Assembly (NCBI GenBank): GCA_009702465.1
Contig: WLHY01000041.1
Coordinates: forward strand, 1-7,534
Source of the DNA: Actinomycetota bacterium
Lineage (GTDB): Bacteria; Actinomycetota; Actinomycetes; Nanopelagicales; Nanopelagicaceae
Length of the DNA: 7,534 nucleotides
Reading direction: 5' to 3'
Part shown: positions 1 to 5,970 of the stretch, in pieces
Layout: every line of letters starts with the position of its first letter
Position numbering within the stretch: the stretch's first letter is position 1
The notes under the pieces: model-generated
Told to the model about the DNA's origin: nothing
Seen by the model: the letters and a program-made list of their open reading frames with translations, nothing else
Databases searched by the model: none
Translations under genes and position numbers: made by a program

Positions 1-1846
1 CACCTCTTCCTACTCGACCACGTAATTGATGTAATTGTGAGACACCAAACCGCTCTGCATCCATAATCACCATCATCGAAGCATTTGGCACGTCGACACC
101 AACCTCAATAACAGTTGTGGCAACTAAAACATCAATCTCGCCACTGGCAAAGGCGGTCATTGTTTGATCCTTCTCTTCACTGCTTTGGCGCCCATGCAAC
201 ATGGCAATCTTTAATCCTTTAAGTGCGCCCGTAGCCAATTCAGGAGCTAACTCCTCTACCGCTGTCATATTTTGATTATCTAAAAACTCCTCGCCCAACA
301 TTTGCGCAGCATGCATTTCACGCTCAGTTAATTTCTTTTCTGGATTAACAATCCGAGGTGCAACTATGTAAACCTGATGTCCCTTACCTACCTCTTCTCG
401 CACTCTCTGCCATGCGCGATCTAGATAATGTGGTTTTTCCAAAACGGGAATCAAATGGGTTTGAATTGGAGCTCTGCCACCAGGTAACTCTCGCAGGGTT
501 GAAATATCTAAATCACCAAAGACTGTCATAGCAACAGTTCTGGGAATTGGTGTTGCTGTCATTACCAATAGATGAGGCGGCTGCTTCGCCTTCATACGCA
601 GCGCATCTCGTTGCTCAACACCAAATCTATGTTGCTCATCTACTACTACTAAACCTAGATCCTCAAACTCAACACCATCTGACATCAAAGCGTGTGTACC
701 AATCACAATTCCAATTTCGCCATTTGCTAACCTGGCATGAATTGCTCGTTTGGTAGCTGCACTCATTGATCCAGTCAGTAGTTCAACACTGGTTGAAATT
801 TCGCCAGCTTGCAATGTGCCAGAGTCGGCTAACTCTCCTAGTAACTTCTTTATAGTTCTAAAGTGCTGTTGAGCTAAAACCTCTGTCGGTGCAAGCAAAG
901 CTGCTTGGCCACCTGAATCAACAACTGACAACATGGCGCGTAATGCAACTACCGTCTTACCTGAACCTACCTCACCTTGTAGCAATCGATGCATCGGGTA
1001 CTTATTTGATAAATCCTTAGCTATCTCCTCATTTACTAATTGCTGGCCATCGGTGTATTTAAATGGCAATTTATCCTCGAAGGCTTTTACTAGAACTGGT
1101 GTATTGGGTGTGCGATTTTTTGTACTTAACTTAACAATTTCAGCTCGGCGCTGACCTAACAGCAGTTGCAGTAGTAACGCCTCATCAAAGGTTAATCGCA
1201 ATCTAGCCTGCTCTGCATTGATCAACTCTTTAGGTTGGTGAATATCAATAAATGCCTGTTTTAGGCTGGGGTACTTGTATTTGGTAATTAACTCACTTGG
1301 CAGGTAATCAGCTAGCTCATCTAAGGAGTCAGTTACTAACTTTATACACTGCATAACCTTCCAGGAAGGTAACTTTGCTGTTGCTGGATATACCGGTAAA
1401 AACTTTCCAGCAAACTCTGCTACCACTGCATCAACATCTTCGCCATCAGGAACCAGTTGATAATCCGGGTGTGATAGTTGGCGCTTTCCCTTAAAAACAC
1501 CAACCTTGCCCGCAAACAAGCCAACTCGACCAGCCTTTAACTCCTTCTCGCGCCAAGCTTGATTAAAAAAGGTAAGTGATAAATTCGCACTTCCATCAGT
1601 AACGATAACCTCTAAAATATTTTTACCATTTGCACGTCGCAGGCTAACTCGCTCGATCTGCGCCAAAATAGTTACCTCATCATCAGCGATTAAGGTTGAG
1701 ATATCTGTTAACTCGCCACGTACCTCATACCTTCTTGGGTAATGGCGAAGTAACTCATTTACGGTGGTGATACCAAAGGATTTTTCTAGAACTGCAGCCG
1801 TGCGATCCCCGAGGATTTTTAGGATTCGAGTTTCCAGGGTTGCCAT
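1..1846 (-). CDS. recG: ATP-dependent DNA helicase RecG (partial, C-terminus beyond window)
   Basis: RecG is a superfamily 2 DNA translocase that remodels stalled replication forks and Holliday junctions. I translated the minus strand from the ATG at 1846. The frame stays open to the window edge, giving 615 codons of a family usually about 700 residues, so roughly the last 80-100 residues are missing. Motifs appear in the expected order: an N-terminal OB/wedge region (about residues 40-150), Walker A GEVGSGKT near 292-299, the Walker B/DEQH box DEQHRFG near 402-408, TATPIPR near 429-435, then ATTVIEVGVDVPNA and the QLHQLRGRVGRG motif VI at the edge. The DEQH box, the TATPIPR motif and the wedge region together separate RecG from other helicases. 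No Shine-Dalgarno precedes the ATG; the bases just before it are pyrimidine-rich, so a leaderless mRNA is likely. It is divergent from rpmB. In many actinobacteria recG instead lies downstream of rpmB and a DAK-domain gene on the same strand. Confidence 0.97.
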   Translation of the reverse strand, partial: MATLETRILKILGDRTAAVLEKSFGITTVNELLRHYPRRYEVRGELTDISTLIADDEVTILAQIERVSLRRANGKNILEVIVTDGSANLSLTFFNQAWREKELKAGRVGLFAGKVGVFKGKRQLSHPDYQLVPDGEDVDAVVAEFAGKFLPVYPATAKLPSWKVMQCIKLVTDSLDELADYLPSELITKYKYPSLKQAFIDIHQPKELINAEQARLRLTFDEALLLQLLLGQRRAEIVKLSTKNRTPNTPVLVKAFEDKLPFKYTDGQQLVNEEIAKDLSNKYPMHRLLQGEVGSGKTVVALRAMLSVVDSGGQAALLAPTEVLAQQHFRTIKKLLGELADSGTLQAGEISTSVELLTGSMSAATKRAIHARLANGEIGIVIGTHALMSDGVEFEDLGLVVVDEQHRFGVEQRDALRMKAKQPPHLLVMTATPIPRTVAMTVFGDLDISTLRELPGGRAPIQTHLIPVLEKPHYLDRAWQRVREEVGKGHQVYIVAPRIVNPEKKLTEREMHAAQMLGEEFLDNQNMTAVEELAPELATGALKGLKIAMLHGRQSSEEKDQTMTAFASGEIDVLVATTVIEVGVDVPNASMMVIMDAERFGVSQLHQLRGRVGRG

Positions 1847-1852
1847 AGAGGA

Positions 1853-1858
1853 AGTATC
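1853..1858 (-). promoter_or_regulatory. Candidate -10 box for leaderless recG transcript
   Basis: The minus strand reads GATACT here, a 4/6 match to TATAAT, and ends exactly six bases before the recG ATG. That spacing would put the transcription start on the A of the ATG. An overlapping alternative hexamer, TAGATA, lies two bases further upstream (1860-1855). No good -35 is visible. The call rests on spacing and the lack of a Shine-Dalgarno, so it is an inference. Confidence 0.35.
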
Positions 1859-1865
1859 TAATGAA

Positions 1866-1927
1866 GCAAGGTAATCCCTGCGTAAATACCCACCCGATTA
1901 GCCAATTAATGCGCCTGCAAGGTAATC
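1866..1927. repeat. 11-bp direct repeat in recG/rpmB spacer
   Basis: GCAAGGTAATC occurs exactly at 1866-1876 and again at 1917-1927, 51 bp apart, within the 124-bp divergent spacer between recG and rpmB. The left copy lies just upstream of the candidate recG -10. The right copy lies about where the -35 of rpmB would fall. This suggests a regulator site or a shared promoter element, but no known motif is recognised. Confidence 0.5.
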
Positions 1928-1940
1928 TTTCGCCTTCAAA

Positions 1941-1946
1941 TAAGAT
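1941..1946 (+). promoter_or_regulatory. Candidate -10 box for rpmB
   Basis: TAAGAT lies 24 bases before the GTG start of rpmB, which would give a short leader that just includes the Shine-Dalgarno. The -35 position (about 1918-1923) has no good TTGACA match and falls inside the second copy of the 11-bp repeat. Low confidence. Confidence 0.3.
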
Positions 1947-1970
1947 TTAACTTTAAGGGAGTAAGAAAAA

Positions 1971-2156
1971 GTGTCTTCAATCTGCGATCTATGTGGCAAA
2001 AGCCCGAGCTTTGGAAACAATGTCTCTCACTCTAAGCGTGCAACACGTCGTCGATGGAATCCAAATATTCAAAAGATTCGCACCTTTATCAATGGCCAAT
2101 CCCGTCGCCAAAATGTCTGCGCATCATGCTTGAAGGCTGGCAAAGCGGTTCGTTAA
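1971..2156 (+). CDS. rpmB: 50S ribosomal protein L28 (bL28)
   Basis: bL28 is a small structural protein of the large ribosomal subunit. The 61-residue product has the family signature near the N-terminus (CDLCGKSPSFGNNVSHSKR), then RRRWNPNIQKIR and a C-terminal CASCLKAGK. Length is normal for actinobacterial L28 (about 60-65 residues). It has two CxxC pairs (residues 5-8 and 51-54), so this is the zinc-ribbon (C+) form, not the zinc-free paralogue used under zinc limitation. The start is GTG, supported by AAGGGAG at 1955-1961, nine bases upstream; the residues after it match the family N-terminus directly. It ends with tandem TAA TAA stops, and only six bases separate it from the end of the convergent thiL. 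No second rpmB copy is visible. Confidence 0.97.
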   Translation: MSSICDLCGKSPSFGNNVSHSKRATRRRWNPNIQKIRTFINGQSRRQNVCASCLKAGKAVR

Positions 2157-2162
2157 TAAATT

Positions 2163-3092
2163 TTAAAAGTGCTGATACCCAGCTCTTTTAATCTCTTTTC
2201 CATCTAGTAAAACCTTTCCATCACCGGCAACAACCTCACCTATCTTTATAGCCGAAACACTCGAACTTTTTTCAGGATTAACAGTTGCCAAAAAGAAGTG
2301 ATCCTCTCCGCCATTTAATATCCAATCAAAAACATCCTCATTTAACTCATTAGCTAACTCAGCTAAATCACTAAAGCCATCTGCAGCAGAGATCAGCTCT
2401 TTGCTTAATGAAAAATTCACCTTTGAGGCGTTAGCGATATTTGAGCCATCTATTGAAATACCATCACTGATATCACACATCGCAGTTGCGCTTTCAATCA
2501 AATTATTCGGTGCAACTAACTTTGGATTTAAATGAGCCTGCACCACATACCTTGGGCGATCTAAATCTCGGCTTAAGATGGCGTAACCTGCAGCAGATAA
2601 TCCTGGTAATTCACTTACATAAATTTGATCTCCCACCTTTGCACCAGCCCTGGTGATTGCAACACCCGCTAGATCGCCAAAGGCGGTGATGGTTAAAACT
2701 ACCTTTGCTGATCTGCTGATATCACCACCAACTACCGCTACATTAAATTTATCTGCAACCGATCTAATTCCCTTAGCTAACTCTGCAGTAAAACTCGCAC
2801 TTAAATTAGTAGGCAATCCAGCGGCAACTAGTAAGTATTTAGGAAGCGCTCCCATCGCAAAGAGATCTGCCAGGTTAGCGGTGGTTAGTTTGGCGCCAAT
2901 TTCAAAAGGGGTGGACCAACCTAAATTAAAGTGCACATCTTCAACCGCCATATCTGTGGTGGCGACTAACTTACTCTTTATGCCAAGTAAAACTGCAGCA
3001 TCATCACCAATGCCAACCTCAACCTCGGCTGGAAAATTGCTGGCAAATAATCGCTTTAGTTGATCGATTATCTGCTCCTCTGATGCGCTCAA
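2163..3092 (-). CDS. thiL: Thiamine-monophosphate kinase ThiL
   Basis: ThiL phosphorylates thiamine monophosphate with ATP to give thiamine diphosphate, the last cytosolic step of vitamin B1 cofactor synthesis. It belongs to the PurM/ThiL/SelD ATP-binding superfamily. From a TTG at 3092 the product is 309 residues, close to the family norm (about 310-330). Visible landmarks are GIGDDAAVL (residues 27-35, Mg-ATP site), ATTDMAVEDVHF (44-55), ANLADLFAMGALP (73-85), VVGGDISRS (121-129), CDISDG (206-211) and NGGED (260-264). I chose 3092 because GGGGAGAGG ends four bases before it. An in-frame TTG at 3107 would add five residues but would place that Shine-Dalgarno inside the gene. No other thiamine gene is present, so this window does not say whether TMP is made de novo or salvaged. 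It is divergent from the Lrp-like gene and convergent with rpmB. Confidence 0.95.
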   Translation of the reverse strand: MSASEEQIIDQLKRLFASNFPAEVEVGIGDDAAVLLGIKSKLVATTDMAVEDVHFNLGWSTPFEIGAKLTTANLADLFAMGALPKYLLVAAGLPTNLSASFTAELAKGIRSVADKFNVAVVGGDISRSAKVVLTITAFGDLAGVAITRAGAKVGDQIYVSELPGLSAAGYAILSRDLDRPRYVVQAHLNPKLVAPNNLIESATAMCDISDGISIDGSNIANASKVNFSLSKELISAADGFSDLAELANELNEDVFDWILNGGEDHFFLATVNPEKSSSVSAIKIGEVVAGDGKVLLDGKEIKRAGYQHF

Positions 3093-3096
3093 ATTA

Positions 3097-3105
3097 CCTC
3101 TCCCC
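3097..3105 (-). promoter_or_regulatory. Ribosome binding site that decides the thiL start
   Basis: The minus strand reads GGGGAGAGG, followed by TAAT and then the TTG at 3092. The GGAG core is about seven bases from that TTG. This favours the TTG at 3092 over the in-frame TTG at 3107, which has no good Shine-Dalgarno upstream. Confidence 0.7.
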
Positions 3106-3132
3106 AATTGCTTCGCTATAGGCTACCCTTTA

Positions 3133-3172
3133 TTAGGTAACTGGTTCATCGATGAACCTAGTTAGTACCTAA
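3133..3172. promoter_or_regulatory. Large palindrome, probable operator between thiL and Lrp-like gene
   Basis: The core GGTTCATCGATGAACC (3143-3158) is a perfect 16-bp palindrome. Outside it AACT (3139-3142) pairs with AGTT (3160-3163), and TTAGGT (3133-3138) pairs with ACCTAA (3167-3172). The only breaks are an unpaired T at 3159 and AGT at 3164-3166, so 18 base pairs of symmetry span 40 bp. It sits in the middle of the divergent spacer, 40 bp before thiL and 23 bp before the small gene. There is no T-run, so it does not look like a terminator. The symmetry suits a dimeric DNA-binding repressor controlling one or both genes. The regulator is unknown. Confidence 0.65.
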
Positions 3173-3195
3173 TTTAGATTAAGGAAAGGCAAGAA

Positions 3196-3432
3196 ATGTC
3201 AGTACAGGCATACATTCTTATTCAAACTGAGGTTGGTAAGGCATCAAGTGTTGCTAAATCAGTTTCTGCAATCTCCGGAGTTACCTTAGCTGAGGGCGTT
3301 ACTGGGCCATATGATGTAATCATGCGCGCTGAAGCGCCAAGCATGGAGGATTTAGGTCGTACAGTTTTGGCAAAGGTACAAGCAGTTGCCGGAATAACCA
3401 GAACTCTTACCTGCCCAGTTACAACCTTTTGA
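3196..3432 (+). CDS. Stand-alone Lrp/AsnC ligand-binding (RAM) domain protein
   Basis: The 78-residue product corresponds to the C-terminal effector-binding domain of Lrp/AsnC regulators (RAM domain, ferredoxin-like alpha/beta fold) and has no helix-turn-helix. Features include the N-terminal beta strand QAYILIQTEVG, then ISGVTLAEGVTGPYDVIMRAEA with the GPYD turn (37-40) that contributes to the ligand site in the family, and a C-terminal strand TRTLTCPV. The start ATG has AAGGAAAGG at 3181-3189, six bases upstream. Proteins of this kind form dimers or higher oligomers and bind small molecules, often amino acids. Without a DNA-binding domain it probably acts as a sensor or partner of another protein; its ligand and target are unknown. 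Small RAM-domain genes are found beside ddl and thiL in other actinobacteria. It ends 8 bp from the convergent deacylase gene. Confidence 0.88.
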   Translation: MSVQAYILIQTEVGKASSVAKSVSAISGVTLAEGVTGPYDVIMRAEAPSMEDLGRTVLAKVQAVAGITRTLTCPVTTF

Positions 3433-3440
3433 ACTTTCAC

Positions 3441-3926
3441 TTACTCTGCAACCACCATTGATTGGGCTTTTGTAATCCTTGCAAGTTCAGAGTAAGTAGT
3501 AGGAAAGACCGCATGCGGGTGTCCTGCCGCTGCCCATACAACCTCGTAATCATTTAACGCTTCATCAATGATTATCTTTGTTGGATTTAACCAACCAATT
3601 GGTGCAACCCCGCCAATTGAGAAACCAGATTTTTCCTTAACATAATCAGCATCTACCCGGCCAAGCTCTGAGATATTTAGATTTTTAGCAACTAATTCAG
3701 TGTTTACTCGATGCCGGCCTGAAGTTATAACTAACAAAGGTGAATCATCTGGCATCTTAAAGAGAATTGATGATGCGATCTGTCCTACCTCAATACCTAA
3801 AGCAGATGCTGCCTCGGCCGCACTTCTTGCCGAATCAGTTAGCACCTTGATTTGGCCAGCTATTTGATGATCAATTAATGCTTGCGCAACACGTTTTACC
3901 GTTGCCTTTTCTAAGACACCATCCAT
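3441..3926 (-). CDS. YbaK/EbsC-family aminoacyl-tRNA deacylase (putative)
   Basis: The 161-residue product matches the YbaK / prolyl-tRNA synthetase-associated editing domain family, whose members hydrolyse mischarged tRNAs in trans (Cys-, Ala- or similar tRNA, depending on subgroup). Visible landmarks are VGQIASSILFK, with K57 at the position of the catalytic lysine of YbaK, VITSGRHRVN (67-75), the glycine-rich FSIGGVAPIGW (102-112), and AAGHPHAVFPTTYSEL (133-148) near the C-terminus. Length is normal for the family. The substrate cannot be read from the sequence. It is the last gene of the plsC-gpsA-ddl operon: the ddl stop and this ATG form TGATAATG, a 2-nt gap. No Shine-Dalgarno is evident upstream, so translation probably depends on ribosomes finishing ddl. 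A proofreading factor at the end of an envelope operon is unusual; it may simply share constitutive expression. Confidence 0.9.
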   Translation of the reverse strand: MDGVLEKATVKRVAQALIDHQIAGQIKVLTDSARSAAEAASALGIEVGQIASSILFKMPDDSPLLVITSGRHRVNTELVAKNLNISELGRVDADYVKEKSGFSIGGVAPIGWLNPTKIIIDEALNDYEVVWAAAGHPHAVFPTTYSELARITKAQSMVVAE

Positions 3927-3928
3927 TA

Positions 3929-4972
3929 TCAGCGGGTGATATTTGCAGAACGAGTTAAAGCGGTATTGATTAATTTGGTGATTAGCTCTGGGTAGGAGAC
4001 TCCATACTTTTGCATCAACTTTGGATAGACCGAGAGCGGTGTAAAGCCAGGCATCGTGTTGATCTCATTAATGATAATTTCGCCAGCAGTTGAGAAGAAG
4101 AAATCAACTCGAGCTAATCCTTCACACCCTGCGGCATTAAAGGCTGCAATCGCAGCTGCCTGAATCTTTGCTTCAACACCATCTGGTAAATCAGTAGGAA
4201 AAAGCAACTGCATTGAGTTATCTAAATACTTCGCGGTGAAATCATAAAATTCATACTTTGCATCGATTGCAATCTGACCAACTGGTGATGCGATTGTTTT
4301 CCCATCCGCCTGTAACACTGCGCACTCAATTTCTCGACCGATGATCGCTGATTCAATTATTACCTTGGTATCAAACTCGAGGGCAAATGCCACCGCATTT
4401 TTTAACTCAGCCTCATTTTTAGCCTTTGTAGTGCCACGGCTTGATCCACTTCGGGCTGGCTTAACAAATAATGGGTAGGTGAAATTACTTGGCAGCGAAA
4501 AGTTATTTGAGGTAACAACCATTCCTGGTGCCACCTTTAAACCTGAGGCTGCAAAGATTGGTTTAGCAAATGATTTATCCATACTTACCGCACTTGCCAA
4601 TACACCCGAGCCAACATAACGAAGGTTGATCATTTCCAGTAAGCCTTGAATCGTGCCATCTTCACCATAAGGACCATGTAAAACAGGAAAGACCACATCA
4701 ATTGCTAGATCTTTGCCACCTGCTTGTAATGAGTTATTACTGACCTGTACCTCAACACCGCTTTCTGGCACCTGAGGCAATGCGCCATTAATGATTGCAA
4801 AGGTAGTGTCGGATGGTAGTAACAACCACTTTCCACTTTTGGTAATTCCAATTAAGACAATCTCAAATTGAGTTGTATCAATCGCTGATAAAACTCCGCC
4901 TGCTGAGACACAAGAGATTTCATGCTCGCTGCTTTTTCCGCCACAAATAATGGCAACCCTTTTTTTAGCCAT
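3929..4972 (-). CDS. ddl: D-alanine--D-alanine ligase
   Basis: Ddl joins two D-alanines using ATP to make the dipeptide ending the peptidoglycan stem. It is an ATP-grasp enzyme; the 347 residues are normal for the larger actinobacterial form. Seen in order: GGKSSEHEIS (11-20, E16 aligned with the E. coli DdlB Glu15), HGPYGEDGTIQG (99-110), the ATP-grasp lysine in PLFVKPARSGSSRG (167-180, S177/S178 near the DdlB Ser150 position), the omega loop EFYDFTAKY (241-249), metal ligands D290, E303 and N305, and MPGFTPLSVYPK. Tyr249 is kept where D-lactate ligases of the Leuconostoc type have Phe, so the product should be D-Ala-D-Ala, not D-Ala-D-Lac. Arg179 replaces the usual hydrophobic residue in GSSVG/GSSIG, which is mildly odd. 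Start ATG overlaps the gpsA stop by one base (TAATG), with GGAG five bases upstream. The end is 2 nt from the deacylase gene. Confidence 0.97.
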   Translation of the reverse strand: MAKKRVAIICGGKSSEHEISCVSAGGVLSAIDTTQFEIVLIGITKSGKWLLLPSDTTFAIINGALPQVPESGVEVQVSNNSLQAGGKDLAIDVVFPVLHGPYGEDGTIQGLLEMINLRYVGSGVLASAVSMDKSFAKPIFAASGLKVAPGMVVTSNNFSLPSNFTYPLFVKPARSGSSRGTTKAKNEAELKNAVAFALEFDTKVIIESAIIGREIECAVLQADGKTIASPVGQIAIDAKYEFYDFTAKYLDNSMQLLFPTDLPDGVEAKIQAAAIAAFNAAGCEGLARVDFFFSTAGEIIINEINTMPGFTPLSVYPKLMQKYGVSYPELITKLINTALTRSANITR

Positions 4973-5970
4973 TAAATCTCCGCCTTGATAGAGATTGTCA
5001 TTAAGCGATTCATCGCTCCCTTTGGCGTTAATGTGCCAGCTACAACATCAGAGACTGCTTCAATAATTGGAACTTCAATTCCAACCCGGTGAGCTAACTC
5101 AAGCATCGCACCAGCGGATGGCACACCCTCAACTGTTTTCACACTCTGTTGTCTCGCCTTTGCCATCGATCCAGATTTGCCAAGAATTTCACCAAAACTT
5201 CGATTTCTAGAAAGTGGTGATTGCGCGCTTGCTACTAAGTCACCGATTCCGGCAAGACCTAAGAATGTAAGTGGATTAGCGCCGTATGCGCCACCTAATC
5301 TGGCAACCTCGGAGAGTCCACGCGTAATCATTAATCCTTGAGTGTTCTCACCGTAATTCATACCAACCGCCATACCAACCGCTAGTGCAATAACACTTTT
5401 AGCAGCACCGGCAAACTCACAACCTATTAGATCTGCTGATGGATAAATTCGGAAGTACTCTGTTGTAAATAACTTCTCCATTAAGGCAATTAATTGTGGG
5501 TTTTCAGATGCAGCCACTGCGCCAGCTGGTTGGCGGGCAATAATCTCATTTGCCAAGTTTGGTCCAGTGATTAAACCAAGTCTTGATTTATCAACTCCTA
5601 GCACCTCTTGGACAACCTCAGTCATTCTAAATTGAGTCGCGACCTCAATACCTTTTAAAGTACTAATTACCGGAACATCTGCTGGAAAGAAGCTTTTCCA
5701 TGCTTCAAGATTTTCCCGCAGAGTCTGTGCTGGAATAGCAAGTAAAATTACCTCGGCAAACTCAAGTGCAGCTTTGATATCAGTTGTTGCCTTTAATTGA
5801 GGTGGTAGATCAATTCCCTTTAAGAATCTACGGTTTGAGTTACGACGATTGATTTCACGAACAACCTTTTTGTTTCTACCCCAAATTAAAACCTGTTGAC
5901 CGGAATCGCACATAACTTGGCCAAGTGTTGTTCCCCATGCACCTGAACCCAGTACCGCTACCTTTTTCAT
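4972..5970 (-). CDS. gpsA: Glycerol-3-phosphate dehydrogenase [NAD(P)+]
   Basis: GpsA reduces dihydroxyacetone phosphate to sn-glycerol 3-phosphate with NAD(P)H in the cytosol, supplying the backbone for phospholipids. The 332-residue product has normal length. Landmarks are the N-terminal Rossmann GSGAWGTTLG (8-17), ILLAIPAQ (75-82), STLKGIE (103-109), ITGPNLANEI (134-143), the catalytic-lysine region CEFAGAAKSVIALAVGM (184-200, K191), GENTQGLMITRGLSE (207-221), TFLGLAGIGDL (235-245), SPLSRNRSFG (251-260) and VEGVPSA (280-286). Family members usually have Asn after the catalytic lysine; Ser192 is a mild deviation. Its ATG overlaps the acyltransferase stop as ATGA, with AAGGG six bases upstream, and its TAA overlaps the ddl ATG by one base. 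Pairing with an acyltransferase gene fits glycerolipid synthesis. Confidence 0.97.
   Translation of the reverse strand: MKKVAVLGSGAWGTTLGQVMCDSGQQVLIWGRNKKVVREINRRNSNRRFLKGIDLPPQLKATTDIKAALEFAEVILLAIPAQTLRENLEAWKSFFPADVPVISTLKGIEVATQFRMTEVVQEVLGVDKSRLGLITGPNLANEIIARQPAGAVAASENPQLIALMEKLFTTEYFRIYPSADLIGCEFAGAAKSVIALAVGMAVGMNYGENTQGLMITRGLSEVARLGGAYGANPLTFLGLAGIGDLVASAQSPLSRNRSFGEILGKSGSMAKARQQSVKTVEGVPSAGAMLELAHRVGIEVPIIEAVSDVVAGTLTPKGAMNRLMTISIKAEI

Noticed and set aside
547..756. Plus-strand ORF of 69 codons
   Set aside because: It lies antisense inside recG, which has clear helicase motifs in its own frame. The translated product resembles no family and no ribosome binding site is evident.
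933..1154. Plus-strand ORF of 73 codons
   Set aside because: Antisense shadow of the recG Walker A region; no recognisable domain.
1847..1970. Zur operator upstream of rpmB
   Set aside because: Zur control is expected for zinc-free L28 paralogues. This L28 keeps both CxxC pairs, and no TGAAAATGATTTTCA-like site is present.
2653..3063. Plus-strand ORF of 136 codons
   Set aside because: Fully antisense to conserved ThiL motifs. Its length follows from the codon use of thiL, and the product has low-complexity Ala/Ser content with no family signature.
3133..3172. Palindrome as a rho-independent terminator or riboswitch
   Set aside because: It has no T-run, is located between divergent starts, and contains none of the conserved THI-box sequence expected for a thiamine diphosphate riboswitch ahead of thiL.
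3222..3440. Minus-strand ORF of 72 codons
   Set aside because: Antisense to the Lrp-like gene, which has a good Shine-Dalgarno and family motifs. It also fills the 8-bp convergent gap and ends right next to the deacylase gene, as a shadow would.
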